Of a stretch of 64,000 nucleotides of DNA, positions 11,878-24,042 are shown piece after piece (the stretch's first letter is position 1; the number at the start of each line of letters is the position of its first letter). Origin of the DNA: Dirofilaria immitis (taxonomy: Eukaryota > Nematoda > Chromadorea > Rhabditida > Onchocercidae); the NCBI GenBank assembly GCA_024305405.1, contig JAKNDB010000092.1, positions 746,001 through 810,000 of the forward strand, written 5' to 3'. The position numbers and the translations under genes are program-made. Under the pieces are notes generated by a model that was not told where the DNA came from, searched no databases, and worked only from the letters and a program-made list of their open reading frames with translations.

Positions 11878-14800
11878 ATGGCATGGATTCTGGTGGCGTT
11901 CTACATCTTTTTCCTCTTTTTCATTCGTTCGTGAATGGTTCGTTGGATTTCTGTTTCATTATTTGTTCGCGTCTTTTTTCTATTTTTAATAATATTATCA
12001 CTAATATTGTACCTTTGCTTTTAGTATTGGAATTATCATTATTTAGCACTTTTATTAAAATCAACAAAGTGAGAGTCATTGTCAGTCCCAGTCAATCATT
12101 ATCGTTATCATTTATCATAAATGTATTATTATTATTGTTGCCTATTTAATTTATTATAAATACAATTACTATATCAATTATAAAATTGTACCTTTTTAAT
12201 GAAATTTAAAGTAAGCGTATTTAACATGACAGCATCTTATGAAGTTTTTATTTTATTATGTCTAATGATCGAGTAATTTTTCGTAATAACTACATCTTCT
12301 CAAGATGTGGCTCTAGACATATTAAAGGATATTAAAATAGATATACCGTCTTTCTATCAGGATAATGGAGAATTCCAGAAGTTTCATTTTTTTCATAGAA
12401 TCCGAACGTTGAAAGTAAATGCCTTATATATCAGAATATCGCACCTAAAAAAATCTTACTTCAATTCATTTCAGTCATGGCATAGCGATCTATTTTACAT
12501 TTAACAGAATTATCACATAACAAATAATAATTAATAAAGACAAGCAGTTTATTATACAATTTAGCGGATTACTCGCATAACAAATAATTAATAATTAATA
12601 GAAATAAGTAAGATATATACTGATACAAATTTTTTCCGACAAATTATGAATAAAAAAACTATGATTACCATAAATGATAGAGTAAAAGTTGCTTAAGTTT
12701 CTTATAATATTGTTATTTAGATTTTTTCGATTAATTAAGTAGTAAATAAGATATGTATGCATAACAGGATAAAGGGAAAATAAAATTGGAATCATCTTAA
12801 GTTTTCAAAAAAGAACATCCTAAATAAGTTTCAGAAATTTTGAAATTTTAGGTGCTTTGCTGCAAGTGGAAATTTGGTTTTAAATATTGTTACTCCGATT
12901 TATCTTATGTAAAATTTGAAACACCTGATTATTCAATATTCATGAAAAAAAACTAAATATTTAATTGGGATTAAACTAACAAATCAACCAGAAAAACAGC
13001 ATGCACGAATTTTTCAGAAGATCATGATTAAGGAATTTTTATTTATTTGAAGCTTAGGCTATGCTGCAAAATTCCAGATTACTATTTTGTTGAGATAAGA
13101 CTAAACATTAATTAATATTTAATATTAATTGATAACTGTTCGAATAATACGATAGGAAAACCACGAACGAAAAACACATACTACTTTTCAGAAAGCCTAG
13201 AAGTCTAAATTTCTTTCAATAACCTCAGACTTTTCGTAAAATTAATTAATCTGTATCATGGATATTTTAAATTAGACGTATAGTTGTATGACGTAATTAA
13301 TTAATTTCTACGATGATAATAGAACTAACTTTTGAAGACAAAAAAGCATAGGAAAGAATCGAATTTTTATATAGAAATGTAAAAATTAGAAAAATTGAAA
13401 AACTTGAAACAATGACGAATTTGAAATCAAAATATAATTGAAAATTGTTTATGGATATTATGCCGCAATTCTTTTTGAAAATACGTTTATTTAGAAATTT
13501 TATCGACTATTAAATTTTTTAAAGAAATAAAATCAAAAAAATTGGAAAATTATAGTTTTTAATCCTCATAATATCAAATTTTTTTATAGGAACAAAAGGA
13601 AATTATTCAACGTTTTATTTCAATAACTGATAAATGATGTTTTAATGAAAAAATTATAAAATTTATTTCGTTTTTTTGAAAAATCGATTTTATGCTATTA
13701 AAAATTATCAAATCAAATTTAAATATTATAAGGTTTAATTTCCAGTTCTAAAATCCATCCATTCCATCAAATTTCCTGCCGCTAAATTCACTCGAAATAA
13801 GAAAAATATATTCTTAATTTTTTCAATTTTATTTTTCTGTTCTAACCAGTCGTAAGATAATAATTCAACTGCATCATTTAGTGGAAGAATTTTTGAAAAT
13901 AAAATTACTGAAATATTTCTAATTTATAGTACATTGCTTTTCATTTTTATCATTCTTACAAATAACAGCTGACCGATTAACGATATATCATTTATATTTT
14001 ACTAATGTAACAAAAGCTAGTCAAAAATGCTTTTCAATCATCTCTTTTTACAAAAAAAAAGTGAGTTTTTTTTTAATTCCGACGATTAAATATGTTGAAT
14101 TAGTAGTAACTAATTACGGTAAGCATGAAAGATATGATAAGTGCATAAACGGCACAAGTATCATATTCATTCTTGCAATTCATAGTAATTTTTTTCTTTT
14201 TTTTTTGAAGAAAACAAACAATCATATTTTTGCATTATTTTAAAGACAATATTAACATAATTTGAGGAAATCTTTTTGAAAATATATTTACTTAGAAACT
14301 TTAGCAACTTATTAATTTTTTCAAAAAATTAAAAAATGAAAAAATTGAAAAATTATAGTTTTTGGTAAAAATAATAAATTTCTTTATAGGATCAGAAGGA
14401 AATTATTCAACGAACGACAGTAATACGACTTCATTGGAAATACACGATACGGTAAAAGCTACCATTGAAACGCTTGTGGATAGCATGACTTCGGTTTTTA
14501 ATTCTGCAGAAGTAAAACTTATTTAAATATTCAATTGAACAATTTATCAATCGATAAAATTATCAATCAATAAAATCTCCTCCTCGATATCATTATATAA
14601 TAGGTAGACATGAAATACTTCGTCTTTTAACGAGTATTTTATTAAGAAGAGAAAAATAAGATTTATGAAAAAAAAGCGTTCTATGACGCAAAACATTTTA
14701 TTAAACAGAACACGTTTTGTTGATAAAAAGAATTGCATGAAAGATTTAAAAGTTCTGCAAAAATTTTTCGAATAAGTTTATATTTTTACATGCGTAATAT

Positions 14801-17800
14801 GTTTTGTTCCTTTTATAGTTATAAAATTAGCTTTGCAAAAATCAATTTTTTTATTTCTTATTAAATATTTGACAAATTTATTCAATTTTTGCATATCATT
14901 AGTTTACAAAAATGAATCGATTTTTCGTTTTAAATCATTTTTTATTTATATTTCCGATTTTATAAGTATAAATTTTTGGAAATTTTTTTGAGCTATTAAA
15001 GAGTTAATGCTTTCATTTATTACTTCATTTAAGATATTCATCTCTATAAAGGCATTTATAACTTCAATAAAATAATTCATCTCTATAAACTACTACCATA
15101 ATAGTATATCAATGATTCAATTTATTTTTCCGCCGAATTTCTAACTAACTATAATAATACAATATAAAATGATCTGTTTATTTATCTATTTTTGTCTTAT
15201 TTAATATCTTATCGAACATTTCATTACTTTATTATTATGCAAATTATTTTAGATTGAGTCACTTTGTCTTCGAATGCATAATAATACAGCATTTATGGGT
15301 GTTCAACCATTTACACGACTTTTGCTTTATTCAGCAAGTGAATGTCGTCGAAATTGTATTGATTTGTATCCACAATGTGTCGCAGGTAATATATAAAATA
15401 ATTTATCAAAATTTCAAAAATTTTGATAAATTAAAAATTTCTAATATTATTTATAAACAATGTATGAAATGGGCATTGACTAATAATTGAAATTATAATC
15501 GAAAAAAATGAATTAATTCGATAGTATTATTAGTATGTATGTGTATGTTAATTTATAAATGAATATATGGCATTTTAATGTTGCAAAAAAATATTAAATA
15601 ATAGTAACGAAATTTCTTTCTTGTCTATTCTTAATTTTAAAAAAATAAGGTTCCAATTAGCAGTAAATGTTAATTGAAAAAAATTTTACTTATCCGAATA
15701 ATTATTTATAACATTTTTTTAAGGTATATTCTCTTAGATACAAATTCAAATTGTAATTATAAATTGCGAATTATAATTATAATCAAAGATCGCAGAATAA
15801 TTACAATTTTACAACTACATTTGTAATTTTTGCTTTTAATATTTTTATCATATTCCAAGTTGTAATTGAATTAATATAGACCAATTTTTAGTGATGTTTT
15901 ATTACCTACATGAACGAGATAAGGATCATATTTGTTATCTATTCAACAAAAATAGCATTGACCAAGATGTAAGTACATTTACTTCCTTATATTGATGACA
16001 CGATAAATAAATAACGAACAAATTTGCTATTCATTATATCGGTATAACTGTACATCAGTTTTACAATATAAAAGAGTATTTAGAAAAATTATATTCATTA
16101 TTAATCGATTTTTGGAATTTAATACATTAATATTGTTCTATAACGTTCTTTATTATATATATTTGGGTTAAATGCGATGAATAGGATTAAATTACTGTTT
16201 ATTATAATCAAAAGGTTGATGAATTCTGAATCGAAATTAATTTCAAAATATTGAGCAGACATTTCATTGCATATATCAAACTTTTCACTTGAAAATTTTG
16301 TTCATATCCCGGGAAGATTTATTTGTTTTCAGGTAGCTTTAGTGCCAGAAAAACCAATGAAAAAATTGGACGTGATACGATCGTTGGAAATTGTAGCCGA
16401 CTGCCATCAATTCGACCCTTTCCACCTCTCTTTACAGATTTTACTGCTTCTACCGATGGAGTATCAAAAAGAAACGAGGTAACCGATTAAATCAATTGAA
16501 TAGCACGATGTAATTTGATAGTTGAAGTCGTATAATTTATTTGAAATATTTTGATATGATAATTTTTTACCTGTTATGATAAATATGAATGACTGCATGT
16601 ACCATTTCAATGCTTGGTATTTAAAAATTCAATTGTTTAGGATATTATATGCTATAATTGAATCATCATATGTAGTATAGTTTATAGATTAATATATTCG
16701 TGTTTAGATGTTGGATATCATAGGCCAATTGAAGCTACTGGTCCTTGGTCAGCATGGTCCGATTGTTCGGCACGATCAAGTAAGCAATATATTGTTTTTT
16801 AGATTTCTGATCGCTGAATAAATAAATAGAATTTGCGAGAAGAATTTAAGTCAAATGTGACGTAAAATAAGAAGTATAATAATAGAATTGAAGGACGATA
16901 AAGGAACAAGTTTGACTATATTAAAAATAAAGGAGATTTCGTCTATTTTTCATATATTCAGAGCGGCAAGTTCGATCGCAACTTTGTGAATATGGTCGCA
17001 ACATTCAACGTCGACGATGTTCCTCAAGCAGTACTTCACATCATACACTAGGTTACGGCATTAAAATTACCAGTTACGCTCCAAGTATCGATATCAGTAT
17101 ATCATATCCACCGTATCCATATCAACATCCTGATATTACTTCGTAAGTATTATTTCCATGTTTTGATAGATAGTATATCATTTTATTTTATATTTGAGAT
17201 ACCCAAATAAATTGCATTGAATGTTATGAAAAATTCTTACGCAAATAAATTTTTTTCCGTAGTTAACTAAAAAAAACACTTGCAAATCTTTTATAGGTCA
17301 AATAATATGTAGCTTTGGCATAATAACTTTTGTTTTAGTGATGAATATAAAAAAATAATGAGTGTGCATAGTGAACAAATGGCACGATCATGTTGTTATT
17401 GGCAAGATTATTTTCGACAAAAATTCGTAAATATGACTGCTGCTGAAAAAATGAGGGTTAGAAAAACTTTGAAATGAATACTTTTTCAGTTCGCTATCCA
17501 AATATCTAATGACTCCTATCTAATGTTTTATCAGATATCATACAAATCTATACGATCAATTAAAGCAAAAACTAAGTAATGTATGACATAATTTTGCGTA
17601 GTACAAAAATTGATTTCAAACGTCATGCATAAAATTTGATAGTACTATTGACAGTAAAAATTTTTCTTTTTTGAATGAATGTTATTTGGACGTATCTCTT
17701 TGTTCACTAATAACTTTTCGGCTCATCGGACGATTACTAATTTTCCTGTAGGAATATAATGTCAGTTATCATCTCTCTTAATTCATCCGTTAATTAATTT

Positions 17801-20800
17801 TATTACTATTTATCATTATTTTCAAACTGCAATAAAGTATTTAGATGAAGCTTTTATGTGAATCTATCACTTGTAATTGGATACATTCATAAATTGAATG
17901 ATTTTTCTTTTTAGATTCAACAGCAGCTTGGAGTTAGCGTTTCATGTCCAACGATATGTCCTACGCCAGTCCAGCCCATTCAACCAGTAGTTTATGGTCA
18001 GGTGCAACCTCAATCACCAGTTGCTGGTCAAGCACAACCACGGCCATCAGTTTATGGACAAATGCAACCTCAACTACCAGTTGCTGGTCAAATACAACCA
18101 CAACCATCAGTTTACGGTCCAGGGCAACTTCAAATACCAGTTGATGGTGAAGCACAACCACAACCATCCGTTTATGGTATAGTGCAACCTCAACTACCAG
18201 TTGATGGTCAAACGCAATTACAACCACGAATTTATGGTCCACCACAGCCTCAAGCACCGACTGATGGTTTTTATAGCTTACTTAGTAATTCATAGCTTAC
18301 ATGATTTACAACATTTTGTAATGCAACGCCTAAATTTACAGTATGGTCAAGTTGGTCGGAATGGTCGTTTTGTTCTGCGACATGTGGAATTGGTACGGTA
18401 CAGCGGTATCGTATTTGTAGTGGAGGACAATGTATAGGTGAAAATGCTGAATGGCGCACATGTCACGATGTTGTCCCCTGTTTAGCAAGCTGGGCCGATT
18501 GGTCTTCATGGAGTGCTTGTGATGGTAAATTTATCTTTTGCAAAATAAAATAGAATGGACGATTTCTTGCAATGAAATATTTTCAAATAATACCGCTCGT
18601 AATTTTCGTCTTTATTCTTTTGGTATAAGAACAAAAAAATTGACTATTATTTTGAAATGATATCAAGAACTATTATTTCCAGCAACGTGTGGAGTGGGTG
18701 AAAAGACAAGATCACGTTATTGTTATCTTGGCGTAGGTTACTGTACTGGTCTTGATCATGAGGTACCGTATATTTCATTTAATATTTTATCCAAGCATTA
18801 TAACAATTGAGAAAAAACTGATTTTCTTTAACTTAGAGATTTTAATGCAAATTCTTTATTCAAGTAGCGAGAAGAAATGGAAATAACCAAAGAGGATAGT
18901 TGTAAAAGCTTAAATTTTACTCAACTTTTCTCTTGAATTTTCTACAAAAGATAACTACTTCCTTGTTCTTATATCTGAGTTACTCCTGTATATTTCCTGT
19001 AGCTTTTCGACCATTCTTTTCATAATTGCGTACTTATCATTCAATGCATACTTTTAATTTGGATAATCATATTTAATTAATGAGCTGTAGCGATTTTAAA
19101 TAACTACGAATTAATGAACTGACTTCTGTCACCGTGTCATTCTGATATTATATTCTTGACCTATGGTATTATATCATGCAGTATTACACAGACTTCTGAT
19201 ACCGTATCATTCCTGTAATATTATGTTGCGCTAGAGAAATACTCTACCAACTTATCGTAACATACCATGGAAATGCTATACTGTACTACGAAATTATTAT
19301 ATCAAAGTTATTATGTTATGCGAATAAAAAAAGTATTATCTAATTTTCTAGTATTGTACCATGCTACAAAGATACTGTATCGATCTAGATATTGTATCAT
19401 AATATAAAAACACCGATTTTTATAATTTTCCCACACTATAAAATATTATTTATTAAACAATATTATTATTTACAGACGACACATTGTGAAACGATACCAT
19501 GTCTAGGATGGAGTCAATGGGAACCATGGTCGTACTGTTCAGTGACATGCGGTGCTGGTATCAAAAACGCAGGCGTATTTGCGATGCCGATAATTGCATT
19601 GGTTAGGAAGCAAATTAATTCTATGATATGTATCCCGGCAAAATGTACATCGTTTGATTGTTGCGCCATTTCATACTGGCCTGATCCGTAGTAGATTATG
19701 GTCAACTTGGAAGAAGCTTATTGATTTCAGCTTCAAAATAATTTGTTTCTATCCATTAAAAACAGCAAATTTTCTATTCGACTTGATCCATTGATTTTCC
19801 AATGTTCAATATGTAGGACGATACTATTTTTCGAGTTTTTAAATCAAAGTTTCGTGAAATCTAATTTACCTTACTTTGGTATTATGCAGCTACCATAAGA
19901 TATTATAAATGATTTGTATAAAGAAGTCGGCTAAAAATAAGCTCAAGAAACTGATCCAAAATAATTTGACTTTTAGGAAGCGCATATCAAGAAATTCAAT
20001 GTTACAAAGCTGATTGTGAAGAATGGTCAGAATGGCAGGAATGGTCAGCTTGTTCGGTATCATGCGGACAAGGAGTCATCATTAGAGAACGTGTTTGTCT
20101 GGGACACAATTGCATCGGTGAAAATTTTCCTCTGATTAATTCTGAATTCCTTTTGACAATACATTGCAGATGTCAGTAAAATTTGTCGATTTGAAGCGTT
20201 ATTCGACAATTTTTTCAAAATAGTCAATCAATAAACTTATTTTCAGTGCAACAATATAATAAAAAAACTTTTAGAAAAACACTGTATCTTTGATACAATA
20301 TCCTCTTAAATATTCTTCTTATCATATCGTATTATCTTGGTATACTCTTGTTATCATATTATTGTATTTTGATCGGTAAATGAGATTAACATAAAAGAAT
20401 TTTTAAGGCGAAAGTAGCGAGCAAGATGTGTGTATGGAACAGGAATGCTCAATGTGGCAAGAATGGAGCGAATGGTCGACGTGTTCAGCACCATGTAATT
20501 TCGGAATATCAACGCGAAGACGTTTATGTCATGGGATTTTCTGTCCTGGTACATTAACTCACCTGTATTCTGGAATTCCAAGTTTTTTTATTAGAGCTTT
20601 TAATTGATGATTTTTGTCCTGATAGTATATCATATACAAAATTTTCAATAATATTTAAAATTTGGATTAAGCCATTCATATTACTGATAAAATTAAATTT
20701 TTCCCCAGGAAAACGAGTGGAAGTGATTCCATGCCATCTTGGTCGATGTTTAATGTGGTCCGAATGGCAAGAATGGTCTGAATGCTCGGTAACATGTGGT

Positions 20801-23800
20801 AGCGGAATGCAGCAACGATATCGTAGTTGTGTCGGTGATAACTGTCCAGGAAGTGCTGAGGTTTGTTTAATGACATGCGTAGAAAAATTTTTCTTGACGA
20901 GAGATACGTTAACGAAATAAGTTTCGTCTCGAACTTGGGTAATCAAATGTCCAGAAGTAAAACATTTATTATTAAAAAATTGTCGATCATGACGATTTTT
21001 ATTCGGTAATAGTCAAGTTTAACAAAGTAAATGGAAGAACACTTAACAATGTGAGTAAAATATGAGAATTTAAAATGAAAAATGCGAATGAGATTAACAA
21101 CGGAATGATATAAGAGCCGAAATGATGAATGACTATTTTAATCATTACTTGAACCATGTCAATTAACCGCGAGACTCATTTTTGTATCGTAATCCTTAAT
21201 TTTGCAGTGGGTAGTGGCTTATCATACAATAGTTATACGAAAGATTTAGTTATCAGAATAAAGAATGAAATATGAACAATATTCAAATATGCACAAAGGA
21301 TATTTCAGATATTTCAGACAATTTAGCATGGATTTCAACATAGGGAACGAAGAAGAGAATTAGATGATTTAATGCATTCGTTTATGTTAAATGATAAGTC
21401 ATGCAAAGAATCTGATTGCTTGAATATATCTATATTACAAAATGATTTCAGTTTTATGATATCATTTCACGAATAATGAATGAATTCTACTGAAGGAATC
21501 TGAAAGTTTAATAGCATCTTTCATTTATGCGGAACCATTCCTTTACAAATTCGTAATTATACAGATTGAATTCGATAATAAATTGTAATTGCTTTAATTT
21601 CGAATAATACAGATATATGATGTTGAAAAAACTAGGATGAGATATAATTTTATAAATTTCGAGCAGAGTAAAAAATCCTATCTTATCAATGATAAACAAT
21701 AATAAATCCATTAATGATAAGCAAATATATACTGTAGGCTATTCTATTTTAGGAGACGCAATATTGCGAGAGTTATGTAAGTTGTTCGCAATGGGCAACA
21801 TGGACAGCATGGTCAAAATGCAGCCAAGAATGTGGCATTGGTGAACGAATACGACATCGAGAATGTTCATTTGTTGATAGATTAGATGATAGATGTGTGG
21901 GTAGGGAATCGGTAAGAAAGTGATTTTATTCATTTTTTAGTAAATTTTACAATTAAAGATTTTAAAATAATATTAGCAGCAGAAAATTTTTACACTTTTA
22001 TGCGATTAGTATCATAAAAACATTCAAAAATTACGCAATACTTCAATATAGATTATTAAATCAGTTCCTAGAGTTTCATCTTTTCAATTCCTTTAAATAT
22101 TAGATAAGGGAATGAAATATTTGTCGGAATGTAACTTTTAGAATTAGCCGGGATAGTGTAAGATTTTTTCTACACAAAAGTCCTTGTTTAATACTGACTT
22201 GATTATCAGTAACTAAGTCATGTGAAACATTTTTTCTGCATTTCCAAACTATTTATTTTATTTAACTAATCCTATCAACACTTCATCTTATTCAAATAAA
22301 TTAAACTTTTTTATTTTTAACGATACATATATTTATTTTTTTACAACTAATAAGTAAATGAGTAAGGACGATATCAACTAATAGCTGTAATTAATAGTCT
22401 TGAGCAGAAATAATCAATTAAATTCTGAATTCCTAAAAATTGGTGATTTTTTAAATGATTATTTAGTATAAGACTGAAATAAATGGGATAAGCACCAAAT
22501 TAATTTACTCAAATACTACGAGATGTGAAAATATCTCCTCTCTCTCTTTATCATTAACATTTTCGTTATTATATTATTATATTTTCTTCAAATTTGCAAT
22601 AACATAACAGCTTTAAAATTTTTTAGGAAAGTGCAGTATGCCTGGAACGATTATGCTGTGAATGGACCGCTTGGACAAGTTGGACACCGTGTAGCCATAG
22701 ATGTGGGACTGGGCATATTTCACGAACAAAAATGTGTTTAAGACTTGGCTATGGTAAACATTTGTTCTATCTAAATCTTGCAACGAAACTATCAATAAAA
22801 AGTAGTAGCACAGTATATGCAGTGTTCATACTGTAGTCAACAGATTACGATTATGTGGTCGATACCATATATCGATTGTGTAGCTGTTAAATCATTTTGC
22901 AGAACGAGATGATTCCAGTTGCACTGGTAAATGTTATGGTAATCATCGTGAAGATAAGATTTGTACTGAGCAAATATCTTGTGCAACACCTGCTCCTCCG
23001 GTGACATGCATTATCGGAACTGGGCCTGAGGCCTATGCTCCTGGACCGTGTCCACCTGGTTACATTCCTGCACCTGGCATGCCTGATTATATTCCTACGC
23101 CTAGTACACCTGGTTATGCTGCTTTACCAACTCTTCCTGTTCAGGTTCCTGCAACAGATGTACCAGGCTACGTTCCTGTACCTATCACGTCCACTTACGC
23201 TCCTATACCAAGTGTTCCTGGTTACGTTTTTATACCTGGTACAGGTTACACTGTTGCACCAAGTATTACTGGTTACTTACCTACACCTGTTACACCGGGT
23301 TACGCTCCTGCACCTGTTACATCTGGTTACGCTCCTGTACCAAGTATTCCTGGTTACGCTTTTATACCTGGTACACCAGGTTATGCTATTGCACCAAGTG
23401 CTCCTGGTTACGTTCCTCTACCAAGTATTCCTGGTTATCTTCCTGCACTTCCTCCTGGTTATACTATTCCGTCTAATGTATTCATCCAAATTAATTGTCA
23501 TTGGACTGAATGGCACCAGTGGTCTACATGTGAAAAAACATGTTATCACCATGTAAAACGTCGATTCAGGTAAACTTCTCGCTCTAAAATATATCAGATC
23601 TGCATTTTCATGTTTCATACATTTTCTTAACACATATATGTTTGAATATAAAATCAAACCTTTGCTCTAGTTTTTTAGAATTTCGAAAATCGCTGTATAA
23701 AAATTATTACAAATAGAAGGAGTTGTAACGGTTATTATAACTTTTTAATTCCTCAAAAAACCTTCTGTGGCTATACTATTTGAAATAATGCAAAATGATT

Positions 23801-24042
23801 AAATGATCAGAATGATCATGTATTATTAAAGAGAAAGTTAGCTGTATTAATTATCGAATTTGAAATTTCCCGATCTTAGATTAATTAAATAATTATAATA
23901 ATCGTGGCGATTCTGCCTTTCAAATGGTTAAAATAAATTTTATAACCATTTTAGGGATTGTCTCGGAGACGATGATTGTACATGTAGCGGTAATGCAAAA
24001 GAAGAGGTAAGTTGCTTACTGCCACCGGAATGTAAGAATTAG
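11878..24042 (+). CDS. Secreted PAN-domain protein with ten thrombospondin type-1 modules
   Basis: Exons: 11878-11926 (weak donor), 14390-14511, 15253-15385, 15892-15968, 16333-16478, 16724-16779, 16962-17142, 17339-17456, 17915-18266, 18342-18524, 18683-18762, 19476-19601, 19977-20117, 20408-20548, 20709-20860, 21753-21911, 22627-22753, 22903-23569 and 23955-24042; about 1,032 residues. The N-terminus [16 protein letters not shown] looks like a signal peptide. Exons 3-5 form a PAN/apple-like domain (SLC, CRRNC, CYLF). Ten TSP1 modules follow, recognised by W-x-x-W and CSVTCG-type motifs such as [16 protein letters not shown] Gln/Pro repeat follows module 1 and a Pro-Gly-Tyr repeat precedes module 10. 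The chain ends CLLPPEC. Expected location is extracellular matrix, cuticle or secretion; W-x-x-W motifs are typical C-mannosylation sites. The exon at 19476 is one base short of the frame required on both sides. The join at 16724 is the only phase-consistent one found; a separate PAN gene ending at TAA 16479-16481 is possible. Confidence 0.82.
12305..12414 (+). other. Candidate alternative second exon of the PAN/TSP1 gene
   Basis: Between a CTCAAG acceptor and a GTAAAT donor lies an open stretch beginning [16 protein letters not shown]. It enters in phase 1 and leaves in phase 0, exactly like the exon at 14390-14511, so either could join the signal-peptide exon to the PAN exon at 15253. Including both would break the frame. 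No family similarity was recognised, and it may simply be a chance open frame. Confidence 0.35.
13460..13612 (+). pseudogene. Decayed duplicate of the exon at 14390 with its upstream intron
   Basis: Intron and exon start at 13460-13612 align with 14262-14412. Both have TTTTTGAAAATA, then an AATTATAGTTTTT block, then a TTTATAG acceptor, then GGAAATTATTCAACG. The two acceptors are exactly 800 bp apart. After TCAACG the left copy reads into a TGA within six codons, so only the right copy stays open. This is a dead remnant of a local exon duplication inside the PAN/TSP1 gene. Confidence 0.7.
17965..18266 (+). repeat. 30-bp coding repeat encoding alternating Gln/Pro decapeptides
   Basis: Inside one exon of the TSP1 gene, two ten-residue units alternate: a form like [10 protein letters not shown] and a form like [10 protein letters not shown]. 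The DNA period is 30 bp with a stronger 60-bp period. About ten units are present, and variation between them is mostly conservative. It probably forms an extended flexible linker between TSP1 modules 1 and 2. A stop at 18292-18294 is avoided by splicing at 18266. Confidence 0.9.
23023..23485 (+). repeat. Pro-Gly-Tyr repeat coding region, about fifteen units
   Basis: Units of about 9-10 residues of the form PGYxPxPSxPGY are repeated within the exon 22903-23569, just before the last TSP1 module. The DNA period is about 27-30 bp. The composition (Pro, Gly, Tyr, Ala, Val) resembles elastic or cross-linkable matrix sequences, with tyrosines that could cross-link; that use is inference. The array is intact in frame. 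Confidence 0.9.

Noticed and set aside
16263..16332. Open sequence upstream of the acceptor at 16333, considered as part of the PAN exon
   Set aside because: The TTTTCAG at 16332 restores the PAN frame in phase with the previous exon; the upstream part does not.
17961..18257. 98-codon minus-strand frame over the Gln/Pro repeat
   Set aside because: Antisense shadow of a coding repeat; the plus strand is in phase with flanking TSP1 exons.
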